From a virus: a stretch of 40,868 nt of DNA. This document shows, piece after piece, positions 1-7,179 of this stretch. How positions within the stretch are numbered: position 1 is the stretch's first letter; every line of letters starts with the position of its first letter. Location: the IMG/VR virus record IMGVR_UViG_3300041411_000220, positions 1 to 40,868 of that record; one strand, written 5' to 3'. The notes under the pieces are model-generated. The model ran no database searches and was not told the origin of the DNA. It saw nothing but the letters and a program-made list of their open reading frames with translations. The translations under genes were made by a program, and so were the position numbers.

Positions 1-1639
1 CGCGAAGATGGCCGAAGCCCAAGCCAAGATCAGCAAGGAGACGGATCCGGAGAAAGCCAAGGCGGCGCTCGATGCGCTGGAGAAATCCTTGCGCACAGGC
101 GACCTGTTCGCTGACATGCAGGTCAAGGCCGCGCTGACAGCCTATTCGCAAAACAAGGCGCTTTATGAGCAGCTGAAAGCGGATTCGCAATCCTCCGGAG
201 GGATCCTCGACAAGAACCTGGCCGAGCGGCGCGAGACATCTAAACAGATGTGGGACGAGCTGGGCCAGGCGGTCAGCGATGGCATGCGCAGCGTGGGCGA
301 CGCCATACGCCCCGTGACGGACGCGGTGGCGCAGGGGCTGACTTCGGTTGTCCGTGGGCTCACCAACCTATCGGACGGTGCGCAACCGGTGGTATTGGGC
401 ATTGCCGGTATCACTGCAGGCTTGATGGCTCTCAGAGCAACCGCCAACGCGGTCAAGCTCGGTAAAGGGCTTTACAACATCTCGCGTGGCCGCGCGATGG
501 AGCGAGGCGCCGGCGCCCTCGGTGACGCCGTCAGCAAGGCCCCGAAAACCGGCATCAAAACGGTGGATAAGGGGCTTGGGGTTCTCGGCAAGCTTATGGG
601 GGGTGGCAGTGATGCCGCCGCAGGGCCCGGCAGCGAGCCGCAACGCGTCTTTGTGGTCAATGCTGATGCTATCGGGCGTGCGGGCTCTACGGGCCCTGGT
701 GCGGATCCTGGCGGCGCTGAAGGGCGGCGTCAGCGTAACCGCCGTGGTCGGCGTGTTGGTGCGGGTGTCTCCCGTCGTCAGCGGCCTGCAGTGCGGGCTA
801 TCAGTGTTCCTGCAGTACCAGCGCCTGCAGTGCGGGCTATCAGCGTTCCTGCAGTGCCAACACCTGCAGCACCCTCCCTGCCAAAAATGGCAATGGCTGC
901 GGGCGTTCCGTTGGCTGCAATGGCAGAAGGTGCGGGTAGTGGGTCGTTCGGCAGTGCGGTTAGGGCGGTAAGGGGGGTTACCCGTGCTACCAAGCGCATA
1001 CCGGGCGGGTCGGTGCTCGATGCTGGCGTGGGCGCTCTAGACACCGCGCTCAATGCTACTACCCAGGACGAAAAGGCCGAGGGTTACGGCGGTGCCGCTG
1101 GTGGCCTGGCGGGTGCGCTGGCGGGCGGGGCTGCTGGTGCTGCTATTGGCTCTGTAGTGCCGGTAATCGGTACGTTTATCGGTGGTGCGATCGGCGCCGC
1201 CCTGGGCGGCCTAGGGGGCGAAAGCATCGGGGGGCTGTTGGGCAAAAGTTGGTTTGGCAGTGACGACAAGGCCGAAGAGGCGCCGGCCGGGAAGCCTGCC
1301 GCTCCAGGCGATGCGTTACGCGTAACGCCGCCACCGGCCGACCCAAGTAAGCCCGCTGCGCCTTCGGCGCCTGGTGATGTAGTGCGCGCCATGGAGGTAT
1401 CGCCAAAACCGCCGGAGATTGCCAAGCCGGTAGAGAGTGCGCCGCCAGTGCCGCCAAAGGTGGAGCAGGCCTTTACCTTTTCCCTGAGCATGCCGGTAAC
1501 CGTCCAGGGCGACGTAAAAGACCCCGCGCAATTGGCCCGTGAGCTGGAGCCCCACTTTCAGCGCCAATTGGAGGCCTTTAGCCGGGATCTGGCGGCACGC
1601 CAGTCATCCGCCCAGTTGTTCGATGCTCCCCACGTTTAA
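1..1639 (+). CDS. Tail tape-measure protein, C-terminal part (5' truncated by window edge)
   Basis: This is the C-terminal part of the tail-length ruler, a protein that fills the tail tube during assembly. The frame is open from base 2 with no start needed; the first ATG, at 8, is internal. The first ~100 residues are helical and charged. Next come Gly/Ala-rich hydrophobic stretches (about residues 125-165 and 360-410, glycine-zipper-like) and a Pro-rich linker. The gene ends in a mixed tail typical of P2-like and Mu-like tape measures. Two tandem 39-bp units at 785-862 encode PAVRAISVPAVPA-like repeats. Residues ~235-260 are unusually Arg-rich, which could reflect a local frame swap. gpU follows 9 bp downstream. 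The N-terminal part lies at the other end of the window. Confidence 0.85.
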   Translation, partial: AKMAEAQAKISKETDPEKAKAALDALEKSLRTGDLFADMQVKAALTAYSQNKALYEQLKADSQSSGGILDKNLAERRETSKQMWDELGQAVSDGMRSVGDAIRPVTDAVAQGLTSVVRGLTNLSDGAQPVVLGIAGITAGLMALRATANAVKLGKGLYNISRGRAMERGAGALGDAVSKAPKTGIKTVDKGLGVLGKLMGGGSDAAAGPGSEPQRVFVVNADAIGRAGSTGPGADPGGAEGRRQRNRRGRRVGAGVSRRQRPAVRAISVPAVPAPAVRAISVPAVPTPAAPSLPKMAMAAGVPLAAMAEGAGSGSFGSAVRAVRGVTRATKRIPGGSVLDAGVGALDTALNATTQDEKAEGYGGAAGGLAGALAGGAAGAAIGSVVPVIGTFIGGAIGAALGGLGGESIGGLLGKSWFGSDDKAEEAPAGKPAAPGDALRVTPPPADPSKPAAPSAPGDVVRAMEVSPKPPEIAKPVESAPPVPPKVEQAFTFSLSMPVTVQGDVKDPAQLARELEPHFQRQLEAFSRDLAARQSSAQLFDAPHV

Positions 1640-1648
1640 GGAGGTGCC

Positions 1649-2494
1649 ATGGCTTACATGGAGCAAATGCAATCAGTGCTGAAATCGTTGCTTGCGGCGG
1701 GAGAGTCTGGCCGTACCAGCCTTGACGGGATGTTGGGCCCGCTTAGCGGCGCAGTCAGTGACATGACGAGCGCGGCGGCCGATCTGGAGGGGGTGCCCTT
1801 TATTGGTCCAGCGATCGGCGCCAAGGTGCAGCGAACCATGCGGGCAATCAATGCGGCGCAGTCAGTCGTGGGGCAGGTGGCGGCCAAGTACAATCAGGGT
1901 GTTGCCGCTGCTGGCCAGGTCCAAGAGCGCCTGGGTTCTCTCAAGGAGCAGGCGGGCAAGGCGGGTGCGGCGATCAATCGTATCGCCGGCCAGGTCAGCC
2001 CGTCGTTGAGCAACATCATCCCAACGGGGTCGTTTGCGCCGCAGATGACCCCGGCGGCCGAGGCGGTAAAACCGTTCCCGCATCTGCTGATCATGCAGCC
2101 GCTGGAGCCAAACGCGCAGCCGTATTACTTCAACCTCGACACGGCGGCCTTTGAAGAGCTGCGCCGGCAAACAGCGTTCCGCTGGGCTGGTCAGGAGCGA
2201 CTGACGCGCAGCATTGCGCAGCAAGCGGTGGGTCAGGGAGAGGACAAGATCAGCCTCAAAGGCGCGATCTTCCCGGGCTTCAAAGGCGGGCTTAAGCAGA
2301 TGGATACGCTACGAAAGATCGGCGGCCGATTGCGGCCGTTGAACTTGACCACCGGTTACGGTGAAGTCCTGGGCACCTGGTGCCTGGTCAACATCGAGGA
2401 GGAGCAAAGCCACCTGCTCGCCGGCGGCATTCCGCGTAAGCAATCCTTTTCGTTGGAGTTTGTCAGCTATGGCGACGACCTGCAGAACGTCTGA
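1649..2494 (+). CDS. Tail protein gpU (P2 family) with long N-terminal extension
   Basis: The C-terminal ~145 residues match the P2 gpU family of contractile-tail assembly proteins. Features include PHLLIMQPLEP, a WAGQERL segment, GGLKQMDTLR, a GYGEVLGTW segment and the SFSLEFVSYGDD ending. The start ATG follows GGAGG at 1640-1644. At 281 aa it is much longer than P2 gpU (about 160 aa). The extra N-terminal ~125 residues are Ala/Gly-rich and predicted helical, and resemble a tape-measure tail. It overlaps gpX by 26 bp and sits in the conserved T-U-X-D gene order. The family call is firm; the role of the extension is unknown. Confidence 0.88.
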   Translation: MAYMEQMQSVLKSLLAAGESGRTSLDGMLGPLSGAVSDMTSAAADLEGVPFIGPAIGAKVQRTMRAINAAQSVVGQVAAKYNQGVAAAGQVQERLGSLKEQAGKAGAAINRIAGQVSPSLSNIIPTGSFAPQMTPAAEAVKPFPHLLIMQPLEPNAQPYYFNLDTAAFEELRRQTAFRWAGQERLTRSIAQQAVGQGEDKISLKGAIFPGFKGGLKQMDTLRKIGGRLRPLNLTTGYGEVLGTWCLVNIEEEQSHLLAGGIPRKQSFSLEFVSYGDDLQNV

Positions 2495-2675
2495 TGGGGA
2501 CTTGTTAGACACCGTGTGTCACCACTACTACGGCCATCTAAACGGCACGGTGGAGGCGGTGTTGGCGGCCAATCAGGGCTTGGCCGATGAGCCCCAGCCT
2601 TTTCGTTCGGGTGTGATCATCTTCTTGCCGGATCTGCCAGCGCAAACGCTGGAGAGTATTCAGCTTTGGGATTGA
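2469..2675 (+). CDS. Tail protein gpX (LysM-like)
   Basis: At 68 aa it is close to P2 gpX. The family has a LysM-like fold and is needed for tail assembly at the baseplate or hub. Visible features are DLLDTVCHHYYG near residue 11, VLAANQGLAD in the middle, and the IIFLPDLP strand near the end. The ATG at 2469 lies inside the end of gpU, as expected for translational coupling. A 14-bp palindrome, CGTTACGCGTAACG, and a terminator-like hairpin follow the stop. Confidence rests on size, motif and position between gpU and gpD. Confidence 0.88.
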   Translation: MATTCRTSDGDLLDTVCHHYYGHLNGTVEAVLAANQGLADEPQPFRSGVIIFLPDLPAQTLESIQLWD

Positions 2676-2683
2676 TTCGAGCC

Positions 2684-2720
2684 CGTTACGCGTAACGAAG
2701 CCCCGCCTTGAGCGGGGTTT
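2684..2720 (+). terminator. GTTAC palindrome followed by intercistronic hairpin with T-rich tail
   Basis: CGTTACGCGTAACG at 2684-2697 is one copy of the palindrome dispersed through the window. Directly after it, CCCCGC (2701-2706) pairs with GCGGGG (2712-2717) over a 5-nt loop, followed by TTTCTTATTT. The shape is that of a weak intrinsic terminator or RNA processing and stability hairpin between gpX and gpD. The gpD ribosome-binding site CTGGAG begins about 11 bases after the stem, so the operon probably reads through. Confidence 0.6.
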
Positions 2721-2740
2721 CTTATTTCTGGAGCAGCACC

Positions 2741-3787
2741 ATGAAACCGACTTATCGCATCGTTGCGGATGGCAAGGACATCACGACCTTGATAAGTGAC
2801 CGACTGCTGAGCCTGCGCACCTCAGATAAGCCCGGCATGGAGTCGGACGACTTCGAGCTGCGCATTGATGACCGCGATCAGGCAGTAGCGCTGCCCTCGC
2901 GTGGCGGGGGCGTCGAGATTTATCTGGGCTATGTTGGCCAGGCCCTGACCCGTTTGGGTCGTTATACCGTCGATGAAATCGAGGTGTCCGGGCCGCCCGA
3001 TACAATAGTGATCCGTGGAAAGGCCAGCGACATGCGCGGCAGCGGCAAAACCGTGCGCAGCGGCTCGTGGGAAAACGTGCCCCTGCAACAAATTGTGCGT
3101 GACGTGGCTGCGCGCAATGGCTGGCAGCCGGTATGCCCAGTGCAGACGAAGGTGCCCCGCGTCGACCAGCTCAACGAATCTGACTTTAACTTCATTACGC
3201 GCCTGGCCAAGCAGTACGACTGCACGGCCAAGCTAGCCGACGGCAAACTATTGGTCATGCCTCGCCAGGGTGGGCAGACCGCAAGCGGCAAGAGCCTGGT
3301 CCCGTTGGTTTTGAATCGGTCCGATCTGAGTCGGTACCAGTTCCGCCTCGGCGATCGCAACACGCAAAAGGCTGTGCAAGCCAAGCATCAGGACAAAAAG
3401 ACGGGGGCCCTAAAGGTGGTCCAGTTGGACAACGACGAATTGCCCGACGGATTGCCGGCGGTGCATACCGACCGCCATATCTACCCGAACAAATCTGCCG
3501 CCGAGCAGGCCGCCAAGGCGCGGTTGGCCGCGTTCAACCGCAGCTCTGCAGGTGTGCGCCTGGAAATGGCCGGCCGTACTGATGTATTTGCCGAGCGCTC
3601 AATCATCGTCCAGGGCATCAAGCCTGGGCTCGATGGGGAGTATCTGGCGGATGCTGTGGAGCAGATGTTTACCGCCGATGGCTGGACGACCACCGTTGAA
3701 TGCAACGGCGGCAAAAAGGGCAAGGCCGGCGCCAAGGGCAAGAAAAAGAAGAAAGAAGCGAAGCCGCTCAAGGTGGAGCAGCTGTAA
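2741..3787 (+). CDS. Late control / tail hub protein gpD (P2 family)
   Basis: This belongs to the gpD / T4 gp27-like hub family that links tail tube, baseplate and spike. In P2-like phages the protein is also called 'late control protein D'. Family features include the N-terminal YRIVADGKDITTLI strand, DDFELRIDDRD, GGGVEIYLGY, RGKASDMR and the NFITRLAKQYD segment. The length, 348 aa, suits the family. The C-terminus carries a run of Lys (about residues 325-342). The start follows CTGGAG with suitable spacing. It is the last recognisable tail gene before the lysis cassette. Confidence 0.9.
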   Translation: MKPTYRIVADGKDITTLISDRLLSLRTSDKPGMESDDFELRIDDRDQAVALPSRGGGVEIYLGYVGQALTRLGRYTVDEIEVSGPPDTIVIRGKASDMRGSGKTVRSGSWENVPLQQIVRDVAARNGWQPVCPVQTKVPRVDQLNESDFNFITRLAKQYDCTAKLADGKLLVMPRQGGQTASGKSLVPLVLNRSDLSRYQFRLGDRNTQKAVQAKHQDKKTGALKVVQLDNDELPDGLPAVHTDRHIYPNKSAAEQAAKARLAAFNRSSAGVRLEMAGRTDVFAERSIIVQGIKPGLDGEYLADAVEQMFTADGWTTTVECNGGKKGKAGAKGKKKKKEAKPLKVEQL

Positions 3788-3811
3788 GAGCGCTCTCGCG
3801 CAACAACCGAC

Positions 3812-3834
3812 AAGCCGCCGTGAGCGGTTTTTTT
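3812..3834 (+). terminator. Intercistronic hairpin with T7 tail before endolysin
   Basis: CCGC (3815-3818) and GCGG (3824-3827) form a short stem with a 5-nt loop, followed by seven T. The downstream gene's CTGGAG ribosome-binding site lies right after the T tract. The stem is weak, so partial termination is likely at most. It belongs to the recurrent hairpin-T-run-CTGGA modules described in the findings. Confidence 0.55.
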
Positions 3835-3850
3835 ACGCCTGGAGTTTGAT

Positions 3851-4408
3851 ATGCCGATTACCAAGGAACAGTTACTGCTGATTCTCCCCAATGCCCGCTC
3901 TACAGCGGGCATTTTTGTGCCTGCGCTCAATCGATCCATGGCCCGTTACGACATTGGTTCGCCTGTTCGGCAGGCGGCGTTCCTTGCCCAGGTCGGGCAT
4001 GAGTCCGGCAGCCTGCATTACGTGCGCGAGCTGGGCGGCGATGCTTACCTGTCCAAATACGATACCGGCAAGTTGGCCCAGCGCCTGGGCAACACGCCCG
4101 AGGCTGACGGCGATGGCCAAAAGTATCGCGGCCGTGGCTTGATTCAGATTACCGGCCGCCACAATTACAAGTTGTGCGGCCAGGCGCTGGGCTTGCCCCT
4201 GCTGGAGAACCCCGAGCTGCTGGAGCAGCCCGAGTTCGCGGCGTTGTCGGCTGCCTGGTTCTGGTGGGATCGGGGCTTGAATGAGCTGGCCGACGCGGGC
4301 CTGTTCGATCGCATTACGCGGGTGATCAATGGCGGCACCAACGGCCAGGACGAGCGCCGCGCGCTGTGGGCGAAGGCCAAGGAGGTGCTATGTCCGTCCT
4401 CGACCTGA
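3851..4408 (+). CDS. GH19-type endolysin (chitinase-like lysozyme)
   Basis: At 185 aa it resembles glycoside hydrolase family 19 phage endolysins, which cleave the glycan strands of peptidoglycan. The first catalytic Glu is expected in VGHESG (Glu51) and the second candidate is Glu60 in YVRELGG. The family motif GRGLIQITGRHNY lies near residues 97-109, and INGGTNG near the end lines the active site. No signal peptide is evident, so release should depend on the holin. The start follows CTGGAG. Rz begins inside its 3' end, forming an endolysin-Rz-Rz1 cassette. Confidence 0.9.
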   Translation: MPITKEQLLLILPNARSTAGIFVPALNRSMARYDIGSPVRQAAFLAQVGHESGSLHYVRELGGDAYLSKYDTGKLAQRLGNTPEADGDGQKYRGRGLIQITGRHNYKLCGQALGLPLLENPELLEQPEFAALSAAWFWWDRGLNELADAGLFDRITRVINGGTNGQDERRALWAKAKEVLCPSST

Positions 4409-4953
4409 TTCCTGCGCCCCTTCGCGCCTGGGCGATCGCCCTGGCGCTGCTGTCGATCGCGGTCGTCGCCGCTGGCAGCGCCTGGAAGGTTCAAGACTGG
4501 CGCTATGGGAAGACGCTCGCCGAGCAGGCCCGCTATGCCGCCAGTCAGGCGCAACAGCGCGCCGAAGCCGCCACCTTGGCGCTCAGTCAGGAACAGGCCA
4601 AGCGGGTCGCCCTGGAGGCGCGGTTGGTGGCCAGTGATCAAACCCACTCCCGAGAATTAACCAATGCTCATAAAAACCAGCAACGCCTTTCTGATCGCCT
4701 TGCTACTGCTGATGTGCGGCTGTCAGTCCTACTTGCCGCCACCGACGCCGCTGCAGGTCGTAACGACCTGCCAGCCCCTGCCGGCGCCGTCGGCGTGGTT
4801 CATGGAGGCACAAGAGCCGAACTTGACCCAGCGCATGCTCGAAGAATTGTCAGCATCACCGGGGACGGCGATCGCGGATTGATTGCGCTGAAGGCGTGCC
4901 AGGGCTATGCCCGGGGCGTTTGGGAGGCCAGCCAGCGGCCGGCGGCTCCGTAG
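4390..4953 (+). CDS. Rz-like spanin, inner-membrane subunit
   Basis: This protein has one N-terminal membrane segment (about residues 11-31, AIALALLSIAVVAAGSAW). A long helical, coiled-coil-prone periplasmic domain rich in Ala, Gln and Glu follows. That is the layout of Rz, which joins Rz1 to disrupt the outer membrane at the last step of lysis. The start ATG follows GGAGG at 4381-4385 inside the endolysin end. A second gene, Rz1, is nested in another frame. Rz proteins diverge fast, so the call rests on topology and on the nested lipoprotein. Confidence 0.88.
   Translation: MSVLDLIPAPLRAWAIALALLSIAVVAAGSAWKVQDWRYGKTLAEQARYAASQAQQRAEAATLALSQEQAKRVALEARLVASDQTHSRELTNAHKNQQRLSDRLATADVRLSVLLAATDAAAGRNDLPAPAGAVGVVHGGTRAELDPAHARRIVSITGDGDRGLIALKACQGYARGVWEASQRPAAP
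4664..4882 (+). CDS. Rz1-like spanin, outer-membrane lipoprotein (nested in Rz)
   Basis: The gene encodes 72 aa, entirely inside the Rz gene in another frame. It has a short charged start, a hydrophobic signal segment (ALLLLMCGC) with a lipobox ending at Cys, and then a Pro-rich mature part (LPPPTPL). This is the classic Rz1 arrangement: the lipoprotein is anchored in the outer membrane and pairs with the C-terminus of Rz. It is longer than minimal Rz1 proteins but within the range of embedded versions. Confidence 0.87.
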   Translation: MLIKTSNAFLIALLLLMCGCQSYLPPPTPLQVVTTCQPLPAPSAWFMEAQEPNLTQRMLEELSASPGTAIAD

Positions 4954-5199
4954 CTGACCGGCTGTCGGCTGGTCATAACGTTGAAACCTTTGATCCGGGG
5001 CGGCAATGGGGGCTACTATCGGGCGTCTTTGCTGGCGTCTTACTGGCAGTCGAGCGCAGCGAATTGCCACCGGTGGACCCGGGGGCGAAAAAAATTAAAC
5101 AGTTTAGATGTTAAAACGGAGGCGCCTTTGCTATTCTTTTGGCGTCCGGCGTTAGCCGATAGACAAGAATTTTAAGATTTACAAGGGCTTAGAAAAAAG
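4954..5199. other. Gene-poor spacer between lysis genes and replication leader
   Basis: No convincing gene is present; open frames here lack good starts and family features. The first part is G+C-rich. From about 5086 it becomes A+T-rich with T and A runs (AAAAAAATTAAACAG, TTAAAACGG), which could hold promoters for the downstream leader. No clear -35/-10 pair can be fixed by eye. Confidence 0.5.
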
Positions 5200-5229
5200 A
5201 AAACCCCAGGCCTGCAAGCCTAGGGTTTT
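5200..5229. terminator. Bidirectional terminator-like hairpin upstream of rep
   Basis: The left arm (5200-5211, AAAACCCCAGGC) pairs with GCCTAGGGTTTT (5218-5229) with one mismatch and a 6-nt loop. It is followed by T on the plus strand and, read leftwards, by a T-rich run (the complement of AGAAAAAAGA). It could end the late tail/lysis operon. It could also end an antisense transcript running leftwards from the rep leader (inference). Confidence 0.65.
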
Positions 5230-5246
5230 CGGTGATCGTTCCGAAC

Positions 5247-5319
5247 AAACTCTGGAAGACCGCGACAAGGTCAGAGTTTAGTGGACGGTCCCCTTCGAAG
5301 CAAGCCCATTGCTTAGGGG
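5247..5319 (+). promoter_or_regulatory. Structured rep leader: two hairpins, second one sequesters the ribosome-binding site
   Basis: Hairpin A: AAACTCT (5247-5253) plus GACC (5258-5261) pair with GGTC (5269-5272) plus AGAGTTT (5273-5279), around the loop GCGACAA. Hairpin B: CCCCT (5290-5294) plus AAGCAA (5298-5303) pair with TTGCTT (5309-5314) plus AGGGG (5315-5319), around the loop GCCCA. AGGGGA at 5315-5320 is the Shine-Dalgarno of the Rep gene (ATG 5328), so hairpin B buries it. Such leaders in plasmids such as IncFII and IncI are copy-number control points, often with an antisense RNA. That comparison is by design, not by sequence. Confidence 0.6.
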
Positions 5320-5327
5320 AAAGCAGC

Positions 5328-6356
5328 ATGTCCGCCATGATGGCCGAGGACAGCCCGCAGGCTTTAGTCTGGGGCCGTTCAACTTACCCGTACCCGGGGC
5401 TCTACCTGGGGACGGGGAACCGCTGTGGGCACGACCCACTGACGCTGGCCGTCGACCGGCTGAACCTGCACGAGCCGAGCGGTGGTAACTGGCCGAAGTT
5501 GATTCAGGTCGGTATCGACCGTATTCAGGCCTATTTCAAGCAGGCTGACGCCTTGCCACCCCTGGCGCATCTTTCCAAGAAGCAGAATCAAGACGGCTCC
5601 ATGCGACAAAACCGCAGCGAGGCTCGCGAGGGGCACGCCCTGGTACTGTCGGTGATCTTTACTTACCTCGACTTGAAGTCGTTGCGGGTGGGCTACTACA
5701 CCAGCACCGGCGCCTTCGTCAGTATTTCCTTTTTGGAAATTGCCCGGCGTTGCGACATGACCTGCCAGGTCAAGGTGCGCGACGATGCTGGCCAAGTCGT
5801 TGCCGGTAAGTTCAAAGAGGTGCCGACCTCGCGGTTCTGGCGCACGGTGCGCGACCTCAAGAAAGCCGGGGCCATTAGCGTTTTCGAACAGTACGAGGAA
5901 AAGGACGCCGGCAAACGCGCCCTGACCGCGATCAAAGCCTTTAGCGCGAAATTCCTGCAGCTTATCGCCGGTTGGACCGCCAAGCGGGTCGAGAGCGCGC
6001 GCAAGCGGGCGCACCAGCGAGTCGGCGGCTTCCTGCTGGGCGCGATTGACGCGGGTATTGAGAACGTCAACCAGCGCAAACAGTTGGTCAAAGAGATTCA
6101 GTCAGCCAACGTCAAGCGCGAGCTGTTCGGCGCCCCGATCGCCAAGAATCGCGCCCCCAGCATTGGCAGCGCGCGGGAGTCCGTCGAGGCGGCGCTGAAG
6201 CAGGAATACGCCGAGCACGAAGCCAAGGTGCTGGCCAGCATCAAGGCCGCCCTGGGCCGTCCGCCGCGCGGAATGGAGCAACTGAAGTTGCAAGCCCAGC
6301 ACGGCTGGATCAAGTACGACGACTTTGTGCGTCGACGACTCGACGGCGGCAGCTAG
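5328..6356 (+). CDS. Putative plasmid-type replication initiator (Rep)
   Basis: I read this 342-aa protein as a plasmid-style Rep. Its central part (about residues 115-225) looks like the paired winged-helix region of theta-replication initiators: RSEAREGHALVLSVIFTYLD, VSISFLEIARRCDM and SRFWRTVRDLKKAGAIS. A basic helical region follows (TAKRVESARKRAHQRVGG). The start at 5328 is preceded by AGGGGA with 7-nt spacing; an earlier in-frame start at 5232 would put the hairpins inside the gene. Context supports Rep: structured leader upstream, regularly spaced direct repeats downstream, and par and hic genes on the same molecule. No specific Rep family is claimed, and a phage replication protein is the alternative. 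Confidence 0.55.
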   Translation: MSAMMAEDSPQALVWGRSTYPYPGLYLGTGNRCGHDPLTLAVDRLNLHEPSGGNWPKLIQVGIDRIQAYFKQADALPPLAHLSKKQNQDGSMRQNRSEAREGHALVLSVIFTYLDLKSLRVGYYTSTGAFVSISFLEIARRCDMTCQVKVRDDAGQVVAGKFKEVPTSRFWRTVRDLKKAGAISVFEQYEEKDAGKRALTAIKAFSAKFLQLIAGWTAKRVESARKRAHQRVGGFLLGAIDAGIENVNQRKQLVKEIQSANVKRELFGAPIAKNRAPSIGSARESVEAALKQEYAEHEAKVLASIKAALGRPPRGMEQLKLQAQHGWIKYDDFVRRRLDGGS

Positions 6357-6563
6357 CCCGCCACCCTCCCCAGCATTAACCCCTTTCCCCTGATCGCCAG
6401 GGCGCCCCGCTATGGGCGCTTGCTGGCGATTCTGCGTTATTCCCGTCCCTCCCCTCGGCCTTGGCCGGCCAAGTCGCCCAAATCGGGCCAGGCTCGGCCC
6501 CATGAGCTTCTTTCGCCCCCACCAACACCTACCCGAGCCGGCCGCGACGCCGCGCGGTAAAAA
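6357..6563. other. Non-coding stretch after rep
   Basis: No gene is seen. It contains a hairpin-forming segment (CGCCAGGGCGCCCC…GGGCGCTTGCTGGCG, about 6399-6429) that could act as a rep terminator, though without a clear T run. C-rich tracts follow. It leads into the A-rich start of the direct-repeat array. Confidence 0.4.
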
Positions 6564-6626
6564 ATTAAGTCACACCTCCCAAATATTAAGTCCCCCATTA
6601 GTTGGATTAAGTCGGTGTTGGTCTTT
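6564..6626 (+). repeat. Three 8-bp direct repeats at exact 21-bp spacing (candidate iterons / oriV)
   Basis: ATTAAGTC occurs at 6564-6571, 6585-6592 and 6606-6613, each start exactly 21 bp from the last, i.e. two helical turns, so the copies lie on one DNA face. The first is preceded by an A run. Array, phase and position just downstream of the putative rep gene fit initiator-binding iterons of a plasmid origin. Only 8 of 21 bases are conserved and there are only three copies. No clear DnaA box (TTATCCACA) was seen nearby. Confidence 0.55.
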
Positions 6627-6639
6627 CCCCTTGTACAAC

Positions 6640-6905
6640 TAGAGAAGCCTGGCCCGCCTACGGCAGGCCTATAAGGCCTCGGCTATGCCGAGAACGGTTT
6701 ACCTGCGCCTGAGCTTCGCCCAGGCAGTTCGGCCGCCCGCAGTTCGTGCCTACGGCACGGCGGGACGTGGGTCGCTGAAGCGGCTGCCGCCGTTCCGTCA
6801 GCGAGGCGCCTTCCAGTCGCTGTGCGCCGCACACAGAACAAATACAACCCATAGACCGCGTGGCGGCCCTTCGCTCCTTCACGCGCCGCCTACGGCTGGC
6901 CGGTC
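6640..6905. other. G+C-rich hairpin cluster downstream of the iteron-like repeats
   Basis: No gene is supported. Several perfect inverted repeats occur: CTCGGC/GCCGAG (6678-6692), CGTGCC/GGCACG (6745-6759) and TCGCTGA/TCAGCGA (6772-6804), with shorter ones around. It could be a single-strand initiation or primosome-assembly site, a structured RNA, or simply a decayed sequence. No start codon with a ribosome-binding site and family-like product could be found in either direction. Confidence 0.4.
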
Positions 6906-7060
6906 GCGCAAGCGCTCCGGCGAACAGTGAGGGGGGGTGGGTCACGATCGGGGCGGCCGGTGGCCACGTCGGCGCCTAGCCGATCGTGGGCGGATTTTTT
7001 CCGGCCTGCCCAGGTGCAGTACCGCCGATCGGCCGGCCGCGATCGATTCAAAACGGGTGT

Positions 7061-7104
7061 CATTGCTAATTCGCTATTGTGCGAATTAGCTAATTGGTTA
7101 GAAT
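7061..7104 (+). promoter_or_regulatory. Promoter-operator cassette 1 (TTAGCTAA type)
   Basis: The inverted repeat GCTAATTCGC (7065-7074), six bases, GCGAATTAGC (7081-7090) is followed by TAATT. It makes the perfect dyad AATTAGCTAATT (7084-7095). The -35 TTGTGC (7077-7082) and -10 TAGAAT (7099-7104) are 16 bp apart, so the dyad fills the spacer and a bound protein would block RNA polymerase. The same design occurs at 7561 and 8018. The core TTAGCTAA equals the core of the KorA operator of plasmid RK2 (GTTTAGCTAAAC). Confidence 0.78.
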
Positions 7105-7179
7105 GCCGGCATGGCCAGGCACTCCCGCCCGGGCCAGCCGTTGCCGGTCGCGGCCGGCAGCATGTTTTGGAGGCGCCCC

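Noticed and set aside
4896-5175. Short forward frames after Rz
   Set aside because: Weak or rare starts without ribosome-binding sites and no family-like composition; treated as spacer.
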